Assembly: GCF_000090795.2 (NCBI RefSeq)
Contig: NW_003546264.1
Span: forward strand, 65,366-129,365
DNA from: Amphimedon queenslandica
Taxonomy: Eukaryota > Porifera > Demospongiae > Haplosclerida > Niphatidae
Reading direction: 5' to 3'
DNA: 64,000 nt
The translations under genes were made by a program, and so were the position numbers. The stretch's first letter is position 1. The number at the start of each line of letters is the position of its first letter. Of this stretch, positions 30,469-42,139 are shown in pieces. Under the pieces are notes generated by a model. That model worked only from the letters and a program-made list of their open reading frames with translations, ran no database searches and had not been told where the DNA came from.

Positions 30469-30762
30469 TCAGTCTCTTAAGACAGTCTTGGTCTCATTAT
30501 TATGAAGAGGAGGTGGTGGGTAATTGGAACAGTATCCCTCACTGCCACACTTGTATCCCTGAGGGCAGCAGTGTAAGTAGTCTGAGCAGCAAACTGCCGA
30601 GGAGAGGGGACAGCACAAGTAGCTGGTCTTGCTGCTGTCTGAGGGGCAGCAGGTGTTACCAGAAATACACTCTGTGACCTTATCTGGACAAATAATGTCT
30701 CCACTTGAGCTGAGGACTCCAAGAAGGAAGAACAAAGTAGCAAGGGCTAAAACCTTCTCCAT
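30469..30762 (-). CDS. Secreted single-domain granulin
   Basis: A one-exon gene. The ATG at 30762 gives MEKVLALATLFFLLGVLSSS, a clear signal peptide. It is followed by one complete granulin domain with 12 cysteines in the canonical order: C..C, then four CC pairs (NTCCP, YLCCP, AVCCSD, HCCP), then YKC and GYC. A short tail with Pro and NNET (a possible N-glycosylation site) ends the protein. Granulins are secreted cysteine-rich growth regulators, and one-domain forms are less common in animals than multi-domain progranulin. An in-frame ATG-like codon further upstream would place the signal peptide internally, so I prefer 30762. A CACGTG at 30851-30856 lies 89 bases upstream. Confidence 0.88.
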   Translation of the reverse strand: MEKVLALATLFFLLGVLSSSGDIICPDKVTECISGNTCCPSDSSKTSYLCCPLSSAVCCSDYLHCCPQGYKCGSEGYCSNYPPPPLHNNETKTVLRD

Positions 30763-30993
30763 TGCTAACAAAGCTAGCTGCATTGGGTTGCTGCATGGGC
30801 GGGGCTGGAGCTGCAAATTAATCTTGGATATTACGTCCGTATACTATAAACACGTGCAATAACGTGGGCGCTTTTGGTGAAAGCAAAAATACTATAAAAA
30901 TAATACAATGTTAGCCTCTTGTATAAATACTGTATAGCACAGCTATAAATTAGAACCACACCTCCTTTAATTAAGAGTGGGTGTGGTTTACTA

Positions 30994-33900
30994 TCATTCT
31001 AAAACTGAGGAGAGAAGTCCCAGCGAGCGAAGAACACCAGCTCCTCCATTTAACGTACAAACATGGTGGAAATTAAGACGAACCAGCTGCCTTGCAAACT
31101 AAAAGAGAGAGAGAGTTGAAGCAGCTGCTACTAATAGTGACATACTGTTGCTGCCTGGTCTCCTTTCCCTGCCAGTATTACTATGAAATCCCACTCTCTT
31201 TCACGAAGACAAGCTGTCTCTGGAGACCCTGTCAGGTCACCATTTGGAAGGAAAGTCCCTTCGTAATGAGGAAGGTTGTACGAGGACATCATGTGACCTG
31301 ACTCAAACCTGGGCGGAGCCAATTAAGAATAATAACTAATGACATCATTACATGTAATATGATGCAATATGATGTAATATGATGTATGAAGGATACTCTT
31401 CTTGTGTTCTGATGTCAATAACTATTACTTCTCCGTTTCTCCCTTTAGTACCCAAGTCTCTCCATAGCAACGGGTCGTTGGGGTCTTTGCTGTTGGGCGG
31501 AGTCTTAGAAACCCGTTCATATCCGATAGCTCGACTCTCCAGTTTACAAAGAGAGATGAGATCATGAGCCGATAGCTGAGGAGAACACTCTAACCTCAAA
31601 GACTCAATGGAGAGTGGGACTTTACACTAGAGATATAAAGAAATTAAAATAAAATATAAAAATGCAATAAAATGGAGAATTCTTAATTTCAATCGGAATC
31701 AATATTTCATTGCTTACTGCTTCAGGGGGGCCATGAAAATTATCCAAGGGTTCCTGTGGTTTCCCTTGTGTTCTTAAATATAAACTGGGCGGAGTAATGT
31801 GGTATAACCTGCCCGCCTCCGTAACACATTGATGAATATTAATATCTAACAAAATAGAATTAATTAAAAAATTAAAATTAATTAATAAAATGCTGACCTG
31901 GCAGGTCAGAGAACATCATAATGCACTCGTTAAAGTCGTAACTTAGCAACTCATTACGCAACTGGACTAATATACTCACACCCACAAATAGAGGAAAAGA
32001 CGGGTTGCCTAGCAACAGTGTATCCCATAAATGATAGACTTTATCCAGCGGAAAAACATCTACAAGTAAATGACATCGTGTGATGTAACGTGACATCATG
32101 TGATGTCATAACTTACGAGTGAACATAGTGAGGAACCAGGGGATGGCATACAGCTGCATAGTGTACAGGACTAATAATCATTATTAATATTAATAATGGC
32201 TAACGTACGTCTGGGAAAAAGCCAATGGTATCCAATCTGTTAAACACTACTGGATCATGATAAGCAATGAGCTGTAAGAATATTGCTAGATATTCTAAAG
32301 AAGAGGTCACATGATAGTCACATGATACGTACCTTGCATTACTGGTGAGTTGTCCTTGAGGAAGAAGTTGGTTAAATATTTATCAATGAATGAACAGAAT
32401 GAGGCATAGGCCAACGCTAATAATCAATAGAAACCACACCTACAGGATGAGGCTCGCTTACCTTCGTCATTGAAATTTAAAGAAAGGAAAGGAGCACAGA
32501 GAGAATCAAGACCTACCAATGACATCATATGATATCACATGAGGTCATAAAGTTACCTTGCCAGTAGACTAAGTGAGGATGGTCCCTGACCCATGCCTTT
32601 AATAATCTATTGAATTTGAACTGACCAGTAGTGGAGGCAAGGAGCAGGTGGTACTGGTGGCAACGAGGAATATCTACTGCTATCTGTCGGTCAGTGGGTG
32701 TGGCTGATTCCTTATCTATTTCATCATATCTTGAGACAATATCACCCTATAATTATTGGGCGTGGCTAGTGTTAATTGGTAGGTGTGGCTTACATGTACA
32801 TCAAGCAGTGCTGCCCATATTGGTCCCCGATTGAGCGGACACACATCAACAATAGCTTCAGTAATTATTAATTCTTTTGTATAAGGATACGCCTCTAGTA
32901 AACGACGATATAATATGAGACGATGAAACTAAACAAACAACAACAACAATAAAATAATAATAAAGTAATTACTTGATAGTCGATGTCTTTTTCTTTAATT
33001 TGAAGAGGTAGTTTGCTTAGCTGCAGCAGCTGCTCTGAATCATTGACAACTGACCTGCGATCACTAACATGTAATTAATAATTAATAACCAGTTAATAAG
33101 TGTATGTACATACTTCTTCACTACTTCAGGGTCTGGCATTATTGGGTAATAGTCCTCAATACCTTTGGACTGGAGTCTCTGATAATAATTAGGATCATTA
33201 TAATAACAATAATTATAATTATTATTATTATTACTTTTCTCAATTGTTCCATCGGTAGAGTAACCACTGTGTCATCATACAAATGAATTGAATCTTCTTC
33301 TACTCCAAACTCTTTGATGTCCTGTGCCACCACACTATCATTAATAACTAATAATAATCATTAGTAACAATCAGTTACCATGGTAAACTCAGTACAGGTG
33401 GTCTATTAGTAACTAGTGAGGCTTTACTTAGTTCGTTATTCAAATCTCCTCCAGCCAAAGACCATAAAAAATATACCTCCTAAGCAAAGAATATAATATT
33501 ATTATTAATTAATATTTACTTGTAAACTGCAGCTGGAGAGATGATCCTCTTTTAAAATGACGTTAGCCTCACCAGTGCTCATGCTGCTACTAGAGTATGG
33601 AGAAGGTACTTCAATCTTTTCCGTGACCCTCTCACCATCAAACGGATTCCGTATACTAACCAGCTGGTAGCAATAATGAGTAACAGTAAGAGCTTCACTT
33701 CAACTATTATTAATTAGTTATAATATACTTTTGGTAGATTGTCGCTGTCTTTCTTATTCTTAGCTACCTTGAGGTACACGTGTGACAAAAGGGAATGGGC
33801 GGATGATCTATAAATAGTAACATGAATACATCATCACTCTACTGTTACTATAAATACCTTTTTGATGGCAGCGGTACAAGGCAGAGCTCAAGAAATGATT

Positions 33901-34930
33901 TTAAATTAGTGTCCATTGGTTTCTCAGCTAATCCGTGAGTTTCCAGGAGGCCATCCAGAGGTGTAGCCCCACCCCCTAATTATAACATGACCACACCCAA
34001 AAGAATCTACACATACTTTGACTGTTTCGTACAAATCGGAGGAGACAAGTAAATAAAGTGGCCAGTCCATTTTTTAAAAATAGATCAGGATACAAGTGGC
34101 ATTCCTTTAATTAGAACCAAGTTACATCATAATGACATCATCGACTGACTCACCATGAACACCTCAAGCAGAATGATACCCAGTGACCAGATATTAGACT
34201 TTGTTGCCATGGCAATGTGAAGGTCTTTGCTCTGAGAGAGAAGGAGCTCGGGCGATATGTACCGAGGAGACCTGGGGTTATTAAAAGAGGTGTGGCTAGT
34301 TATTAACTCACTCGAGAGCAAAATCCACAAAATTGCCATAATCAGTAATGTGACAGAATCCATAATTAAACAATTTAACGTTACCCTAGGAAGGAGCAAT
34401 ATTACTTGATGAGACAAATTTAAAAATACATTTTTATTGAACAAGACGGACTCTGTACAGAGGAAAGAGGCAGCCATGTTTCTCTCATGAAGATAAGAAA
34501 GAGCGTCAGTTAGCTCAGCTGCTAACTGAGCTGCACCCAAACTATTAATAATGATTGATCGTGAACCCATTACTCAAAAACCATCTAATAATTCCACTTA
34601 CTGAGTGAATGAGTACTTTTGCTTCATTCTGGTCTCCAGCGAGTCTTTGTAATACTCAGAAACACAAACCATTCTCTCTGTGACGGCAGAGAGAAAATAA
34701 ATTAATGAGAACAGGGACAAAGGCTGACCTCCATTACATTTGAGCAGGTCCAAATAAGCACAGAGGTTATTGTGCTGTATGTTCCTCATTCCTTCGAACC
34801 GGCCGGTCATGAGAATGGTGTTTGGAGTGAGGGGAAGGCCGTGACTGTTGCATTCCTCCGCCTGATGCTCACGAGCGTAGAATGTAAATGCACCAAAGGA
34901 ACCATCTCCCAGCATAAAATTGGAGCCCAT
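30994..34930 (-). CDS. TBCK: TBC domain-containing protein kinase-like (TBCK)
   Basis: The ATG at 34930 gives [20 protein letters not shown] then [20 protein letters not shown], matching the TBCK N-terminus. The kinase-like domain lacks HRD and reads NYG where DFG is expected ([12 protein letters not shown]), so it is a pseudokinase. The Rab-GAP TBC domain has [14 protein letters not shown], the Arg finger in DIPRCHQY and [16 protein letters not shown] with [13 protein letters not shown] rhodanese domain follows ([26 protein letters not shown]), and the last exon reads [20 protein letters not shown], ending at a TGA at 30994-30996. The rhodanese active-site Cys region is not evident, as in other TBCKs. 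TBCK belongs to the FERRY endosomal mRNA-transport complex and affects mTOR signalling. The open frame extends upstream only with non-ATG codons. Confidence 0.93.
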
Positions 34931-35134
34931 TTTCAGCACCAGCCACGCCCTAGTATAAGGGGCGTGTCCGACTTCTCTATTCTTAGTATACGGGCCACAT
35001 AAGAGAGTATACTGACTCCGAATTGTAAAAGCCACGCCTGTTTAGTGGGTGTGGTTATAGCTCCACTGCCCCACCTACTTATTCAAGTTTCTTATTTCAA
35101 AAAAAATTAAAATTCAGATTAGATTTCAACCATA

Positions 35135-35810
35135 GGCTCATTGTATACTGTTATCCACCCCATTACATGTAATAACGGAGAACATGCAATCAATACTTAC
35201 CAGGGTCCAGGTCCAGTCCAGAACAGTCAGACCTACTAGAGGGGGTGGTGGGGGGGGTGGAAGAACATGTGTGGATTATATTGTACATGCATAAAATACA
35301 TTATAAACATGCGTAATTATACATTATTAACTCTCACTCTACCTCACACTCAACCAACTTTAAACTTGATCCCGAGTCCAGTCCAGAACAGTCAGAGGCC
35401 TACTAGAGGTTGGGGGGTGGGGATGGAAGGACATGTGTGGATTATATTGTACATGCATAAAATACATTATAAACATGCGTAATTATACATTATTAACTCT
35501 CACTCTACCTCACACTCAACCAACTTTAAACTTGATCCCGAGTCCAGTCCAGAACAGTCAGAGGCCTACTAGAGGTTGGGGGGTGGGGATGGAAGGACAT
35601 GTGTGGATTATATTGTACATGCATAAAATACATTATAAACATGCGTAATTATACATTATTAACTCTCATTCTACCTCACACTCAACCAACTTTAAACTTG
35701 ATCCCTATTGAAATAAAAAAAGAAAAATGTTTAAACAATAGAATGAGTAAAGATCAATGGGGCAGTGCTTTATTACATGTACTGGGGTGGATAACAGTAT
35801 ACAATGAGCC
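35135..35810. repeat. 166-bp tandem repeat flanked by a 40-bp inverted repeat
   Basis: Left arm 35135-35174 (GGCTCATTGTATACTGTTAT, continuing through CCACCCCATTACATG) has its near-exact reverse complement at 35770-35810. Between them about 3 tandem units of exactly 166 bp occur (identical positions at 35267, 35433 and 35599). The first unit is slightly diverged, the next two almost identical. This looks like a foldback or MITE-type element with an internal satellite. I found no transposase frame and no clear target duplication. Confidence 0.82.
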
Positions 35811-36123
35811 CTTTACTATTAGCACTGTAATCAAGGTACTAGCATGCAATAGATACATTGTTACCATACACTGAAGACAGTTGGATTTGATGTGGAAGAA
35901 GACTTGCTTTCTTGAGTCTATGTAGCAATCTTAAGGAAAGAAAAATAGAATACATGTTATAGATAAGGATGTACATGTACATGATAGTGTGCGGATATCA
36001 TTAACAAATAGAGGGAACTGTCTTTGATGAGTAATGTACATCAACCTGAAAAATACAAAAGATATAAATTCAATCGTCATATATTAACAATGAAATACTA
36101 TATAAAAGTAAAAGAATAACCCC

Positions 36124-36158
<35 letters not shown>

Positions 36159-36781
36159 CATGCGGAATGGGTGAAAGAATAAAGTGAGAATGTTACCAAA
36201 ATGCCAGTGGAAAGGCAAAGAGCAAAGCCACTCATTTTTCCCCATTACATGTATTTCTCACTCTTGCTTTGCTCATTGTCTTTACCAACTGACACTTAGA
36301 TAAACTATTCCCTCCATTATTCATCACACACTCATATACAGGAGCACTGTGTGTGTATTAACTTATCTCATTAACTATCCTGTACTCCAGACAGTAACAA
36401 GTCATGGCCCCTCCCTACATAAAGAATCTTACAAGCTTGTACATACAGGACACAGTAAGTAACCTCTGAGTCTGTCTGTCTCTCAAACAGTTAGTACTAG
36501 AGACTTCAGCAACCCTACTGAGAGAAAGAAAGAGAGAGAAAGAGAGAGAGAGGGTAACTGGATAGAAGAAAATAAAACCTGAGGAGAGAGACAGAATGGC
36601 TGCCTCATGCTTTTTCTTCTTCTTCTTATGATCCCGCCTGAAGTCATTTGGTTGCTAGGCAACCTTTAAAGTGATTGGCAATAGTCACGTGACCATCATA
36701 ATGAATATTAATGAGCTCTTGACAAAGTTATGAATAATTCATGAGTAGTTTGAGGGTGGGGCTAGTGCCACGTGCTTCGAT
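35811..36781. promoter_or_regulatory. Spacer upstream of TBL3 with E-boxes
   Basis: About 970 bases with no gene that I can support. There is a short AAT run near 36126-36155 and a GA run near 36525-36553. CACGTG occurs at 36686-36691 (inside TCACGTGA) and at 36769-36774, the latter 7 bases before the TBL3 ATG. Confidence 0.55.
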
Positions 36782-38665
36782 ATGGCAATTTGGTAGTAAC
36801 TATTTTATTTATATTTATATTTATTTATTTTATTTATAGTTACGAGCTACAGCATAGACTTAATCCATTTTACACTGGAGGATCTGTCAAAGTAAATAAT
36901 AATTCATTAAATTGATTATTAACTGTTGTTTGCCTTTTTAGACTCTTTCAAATGGGTCCCATGTGATTAGCATGTGCCATAACTCAATCAAATTAGTTGA
37001 TCTGAGCACTTTAGCAACAATACAGTCATTTGATGAAGTATGACAAGTAATTAATAATAATTATTAGTTAATTAGGAAGAGGACACTCCCATTACACTGG
37101 CCGTCAGTCCAGATGAGACTACACTGGGTGTGGCCTGGAGGAGTTTATTAATTAAGCAATATAACTTAATAACCAGTACTTGTACCAGGCAATGGAAAGT
37201 AAATATACTTTAATGATTAATTCATCAATTGATTGACTTTAAATAGGGACATTTAGGTCCAGTGGTTGCCATGGATATAGACTCCTCCTCCTCTCTCCTT
37301 GCTACTGGTATGTGTTACTAATTATAGTAACGACAGGTTCCTGTGTGTCTGTTTCAGGTTCTGCTGACTCAACGATTAAAGTATGGGATATGAGCCGTCA
37401 GTACTGCACTCACCACTTCAGGCCTGGAGTAGGTGTGGTCTCTATTGTCAGATTCCATCCATCGAAGCTCCTCCTGTTCAGTTCATCGATTGATAACAAC
37501 ATTAGACTATGGAGCCTTCAAGACAGCAAGTTAGTAATTAACTGGTTCATTTTATTATTATTAATATCAACTGCAGGTGTATTCAGATATTGTCTGGTTC
37601 TCATGTAAGTCCAGTCACCACTCTGCTCTTCTTGTCTAAAGAGGGCGGAGACTATTTCATTAGTGGTGGGCGTGACCAGGTTATTAACTACTGGTTATTA
37701 AATGATGAGAAGGCGGAGCTCCTTAAAGTATTACCAGTTTATGAGGTATTGCGTAATATCAGGTGTGCTTTAATTAGAGTATGTCATAGGCCGTTGAAGG
37801 ATTGCAACTCATACCAGAGGAGGTGAGTGGGAGGGGCTCTGTTACCGTGGCAACTGCAGGAGAGAAAGGTATTTATATTTTGTCACTGACCACACCTCTT
37901 TTGACTATGCCTCCAAAGGAGTATTGAAGTTATGGGATATTGAGAATGGTTGCTGTCTTGGTTCATTGTATTCATTACCGGAATCAACTGGACACGTCTT
38001 TAGTGATCTATTGTACTGCCACGCCCTACAGTCACTGGTAGCTGTGGCCAGTGACCACACCCTCTTATTATACTCGTTAAAAGACAAGTCTGTTAAATAT
38101 GTAAGTTATTTTCAATAATTATAATTAATAATTATTATTTCATTAGTTTGTGGGTAATCTTGATGAGGTACTAGACATCAAGTGTATTTCTGGGGATGGG
38201 TACGATGAGGTTGCTATAGCAACCAATAGTGAGAACCTCAAGGTGTACGAGAGGGGGGCGTGGTCACAGTGTCAGCTAGTGAGAGGGCATGCTGATGTCA
38301 TACTGTGTGTTGATGTTAATGTGACCAATGAGATGATAGCTACTGGTTCTAAGGTGTGAGATTATTGATAAGCACCAGCTACTGTACTGTCTAATGTTTC
38401 AAGGATAAAACTGTTCGAGTTTGGAGGAGAAACCCTTCAAGTGGTCAGTATGAGGGTGTGGCTACTGGGCGGGGCCACACTATGAGTGTTACAGCAATAG
38501 CCTGGGCCAAGTATGTTTGCATTATTAATATTATTTCAATTATTTTCCAGACAGGACAACTCCTTCCTTGTTAGTGGTAGTTTAGATAAAACTATTAAAT
38601 TATGGAACGTCAAACAGCTGCTCTTGTCAAAGAAGACTAATGAGGTTTACCTACCTACCATTGTC

Positions 38666-38715
<50 letters not shown>

Positions 38716-41353
38716 GTTATTTAGGGAAGTATGTCCGCCATGTTCACTGAAGCTGCTCACAATAAAGTAAAGGAGGGGGAGGGCCTGTAGTATACTGATT
38801 GGGTGTTTGTATATTATTAGGATATTAATTCAATTGATGTTTCACCAAATAACAAACTTATTGTAACTGGATCCCACGATAAAACTGCTAAGGTAGAGCT
38901 ACATGTAGCTATACACTGAAGCTCCACCCATCAATTAATAATACAATAGATATGGTCAGTAGCTGATGGTAAACTGATGGGAACATTAAAAGGACACAGG
39001 AGGGGGGTGTGGTCAGTACAGTTCTCTCCTGTTGACCAAGTAATCATTGTTTATTTGTTTGTTTGTTTGTTTATTTATTTTGTTTATTCATCCAGTGTGT
39101 ATTGACAAGTTCCAGTGATAATACGTTAAGACTTTGGTCAGTTAGTGATTTCAGTACCTTGAAAACCTTTGAAGGACATTCCAACTCAATTCTAAAAGCA
39201 ATCTTCATTAATAAAGGACAAGCAGTAGCATCAGTGTAAGTAGTTAGTATTGTTGTTATTATTGTTGTTGTTGTTATTATTCAGAGCTAATGATGGTTTA
39301 TTGAAAATTTGGAGCGTTAAGACGAATGAGTGTCTGACTACTTTAGACGCTCATGAAGATAAGGTGTGGTCCTTAGCCACACCCAATGATGGGCGGAGCC
39401 TCTTCACTGGAAGCAGTGACACCACAGTGTGTGAATGGAAGGTACAGTGGTCATGTGTCTGAGAGCTGATGTCATGTGACCTGTAGGACGTGACAAATGA
39501 GAAGAGAACCCAAGAGAAAGAGAAACAATCAGATTTTATACTCAAGTAATAATAATAATTATTATTACTATTTTAATGATTCACTCAGGGAACAGCAGTT
39601 GTTGAATTTATTACAAGATAAGGATTACGAGAGAGCAGTGGGTGTGGCCATCACTCTAGACCAACCGAACCGAGTCCTTAAGGCACTAACAGGTAACAGG
39701 GAACCAAGGACTTACCTTATGTCTTCTCTCTGCAGATATACTAAGTTCCAGTGGCATTCATTCTGAGCCGTTTCATGCAACAATAAGATCATTAAATGAA
39801 GAACAACTTAGTAATTAATAATAATAGTTGCCATAATTAATAATACTAATAGTTCCACAGGATTTGGCATTGTGTTATAGTCCCTGTACTATAGTACATG
39901 GTCTCGGGCCAAATTTTGCCAAAAATGGAGAGTAGAGAATTCTCCATTTTTATTACGTTTTCTGATGCATATACATGTTCTGATGTTGTGTAGAAAGTTT
40001 GAACTAATTCCGATCAAAATTAAATTTTTTACGAATTTTTAAAATTGCTCCAAAATCGGACAAAAGTCCCTGTACTATAGTACATGGTCTCGGGCCAAAT
40101 TTTGCCAAAAATGGAAAGTAGAGAATTCTCCATTTTTATTACGTTTTCTGATGCATATACATGTTCTGATGTTGTGTAGAAAGTTTGAACTAATTCCGAT
40201 CAAAGTTGGATTTTTTACGAATTTTTTTAATTGCTCCAAAATCGGACAAAAGTCCCTGTACTATAGTACATGGTCTCGGGCCAAATTTTGCCAAAAATGG
40301 AAAGTAGAGAATTCTCCATTTTTATTACGTTTTCTGATGCATATACATGTTCTTATGTTGTGTAGAAAGTTTGAACTAATTCCGATCAAAATTAAATTTT
40401 TTACGAATTTTTAAAATTGCTCCAAAATCGGACAAAAGTCCCTGTACTATAGTACATGGTCTCGGGCCAAATTTTGCCAAAAATGGAAAGTAGAGAATTC
40501 TCCATTTTTATTACGTTTTCTGATGCATATACATGTTCTGATGTTGTGTAGAAAGTTTGAACTAATTCCGATCAAAATTAAATTTTTTACGAATTTTTAA
40601 AATTGCTCCAAAATCGGACAAAAGTCCCTGTACTATAGTACATGGTCTCGGGCCAAATTTTGCCAAAAATGGAAAGTAGAGAATTCTCCATTTTTATTAC
40701 ATTTTCTGATACATATACATGTTCTTATGTTATGTAGAAAGTTTGAACTAATTCCGATCAAAATTAAATTTTTTACGAATTTTTAAAATTGCTCCAAAAT
40801 CGGACAAAAGTCCCTGTACTATAGTACATGGTCTCGGGCCAAATTTTGCCAAAAATGGAAAGTAGAGAATTCTCCATTTTTATTACATTTTCTGATACAT
40901 ATACATGTTCTTATGTTGTGTACAAATCCTTTAGGTTGTTTACTTGGTTATGTTAAGAAATGGAACACGAATTCAAAATATTGTAGAGTAGCACAATCAG
41001 GTAATTAATAAATTTATTAATTATTTGATACTAATTTATTATTCATAGTATTACATGTATTATTAAAGATTAAGGATCCTGATGATTTATCGAAAATATC
41101 AAATATATCGGAAACATTGACTGGATTAATACCGTATACTGGTAATAAAGTCATTAATTTATTTATTCATTTATTTATTTATTTATTTAGAGAGACATTT
41201 TGATAGACTATCACGACTACAACAGGTCAGAATTTAGTGCTAATTTTTGAGTATTTTTCCGAAGGTTATTTAATAGCTTTGTTCTTATTATAGTTGTCCA
41301 CATTTATTGACTACACGTGGGAGAGAATGTCCTTATCAGATCAGAATCACTAA
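36782..41353 (+). CDS. TBL3: WD40 protein TBL3 / UTP13, U3 snoRNP component
   Basis: A very short first exon (ATG GCA ATT TG) joins YELQHRLNPFYTGGSVKTL. WD repeats follow across many exons, e.g. ATGSADSTIKVWDM, SSSIDNNIRLWSLQDS, SGGRDQVINYWLL, VSGSLDKTIKLWNV, VTGSHDKTAK and DAHEDKVWSLATPNDGRSLF. The C-terminal UTP13 domain reads LREQQLLNLLQDKDYERAVG, then KKWNTNSKYCRVAQ and PYTERHFDRLSRLQQLSTF, ending at a TAA at 41351-41353. It matches human TBL3 block by block and works in the UTP-B complex of the small-subunit processome. The start exon is inferred from splice phase (TG joined to T gives Cys) and a GTAGTA donor. One late intron is filled by about 5.6 copies of the 186-bp repeat. Confidence 0.94.
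39878..40925 (+). repeat. 186-bp repeat array, about 5.6 copies, in a TBL3 intron
   Basis: Tandem units, sense to TBL3, differing mainly by GTTCTGATG versus GTTCTTATG and ATTACG versus ATTACA. The last unit ends TTATGTTGTGTACAAATCCT followed by TTAG, the 3' splice site of the exon coding CLLGYVKKWNTNS. Confidence 0.92.
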
Positions 41354-41470
41354 AGACTACTCACTCCTGAGCCTTTTTGTCATTACATTTTGTTTATTGT
41401 TTAATATTATTGCAACTATATTGCAGCCTTGCCCTTGCTGCTAAAAGTGGGCGTGGTAATTGTCACAAAC

Positions 41471-42011
41471 ATGGCGTCTGTTGGTAAACAAACTAAACTG
41501 AACTTCACAGCAACTCGTCCTCGACCAGTCATCAAGAAAGAGGCCCCGTCCTTCCATAGACCAATTACTACTGATCAGACAAAAACAGGTATTATTAAGG
41601 TAGCCCGGCCTGGCCTCTTGCTAGACTAGTAGAAAGGATTGGCCTTATAGTGGAACCTCTAGCTGCTCATTCTCTTTCTCCTCATCTTTAGTTGAACAAG
41701 TTGAAGCTGAATTGAACATCCTACGTCAATTTGACCTCAATCTAAAATACGGCCCATGTCTGGGTATGGATTGTTGTTGTTTATACATTACGTTGTTTGT
41801 TGGTTTGTTTACAGGTATGAGTAGGTTGGAGAGATGGGAAAGGGCCCAGCGGTTTGGACTGAGCCCTCCAGTTGAGGTCAGGAACATCGTTATGAGTAAC
41901 CATGGCAACACATTGTACAGTGAATGGTTAGCAAATTCAAACAAACAATTGAAATATCGAACTCTCTCTCCTTTTTATAGTCTGTGGTTTGGTGAAAGAG
42001 GTCTTGTGTAA
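41471..42011 (+). CDS. POLD4: DNA polymerase delta subunit 4 (p12)
   Basis: Four exons: 41471-41588, 41692-41763, 41815-41926 and 41981-42011, giving about 110 residues against 107 in human. The core reads ELNILRQFDLNLKYGPCLG, then MSRLERWERAQRFGLSPPVE, matching the p12 signature. Using the GTTAGC donor at 41927 joins LYSE to CLWFGERGLV, like the human C-terminus; reading through instead adds about 17 unrelated residues. The N-terminal KQTKLNFTATRP resembles a weak PCNA-binding box. p12 stabilises polymerase delta and is degraded after DNA damage in vertebrates. The gene lies in the same direction between TBL3 and EXOSC9, 117 bases after the TBL3 stop. Confidence 0.9.
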
Positions 42012-42126
42012 TCAATAAAATATTAATTACTATTTTTAAATCAGTTATTTTATTTTCATTGTTTTATTTTATTACTGTATTGATTCAAATATTCAATTTA
42101 ATAAATTAATTATGAGCCACGCCCAC

Positions 42127-42132
42127 CACGTG
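42127..42132. promoter_or_regulatory. CACGTG E-box next to the EXOSC9 start
   Basis: A perfect CACGTG 8 bases before the EXOSC9 ATG at 42140. It could lie in the core promoter or the very short 5' UTR. Confidence 0.5.
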
Positions 42133-42139
42133 CAGAAAC

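Noticed and set aside
34931-35035. Longer TBCK N-terminus
   Set aside because: The extension begins with GTG and has no match to the family; the ATG at 34930 aligns with TBCK.
35267-35874. Three frames reading MCGLYCTCIKYIINMRNYTL
   Set aside because: They are the same frame in three 166-bp tandem copies; no splice or start context supports a gene.
41927-41980. Read-through extension of POLD4
   Set aside because: Removing it as an intron restores the conserved C-terminus CLWFGERGLV; the retained form adds unrelated residues.
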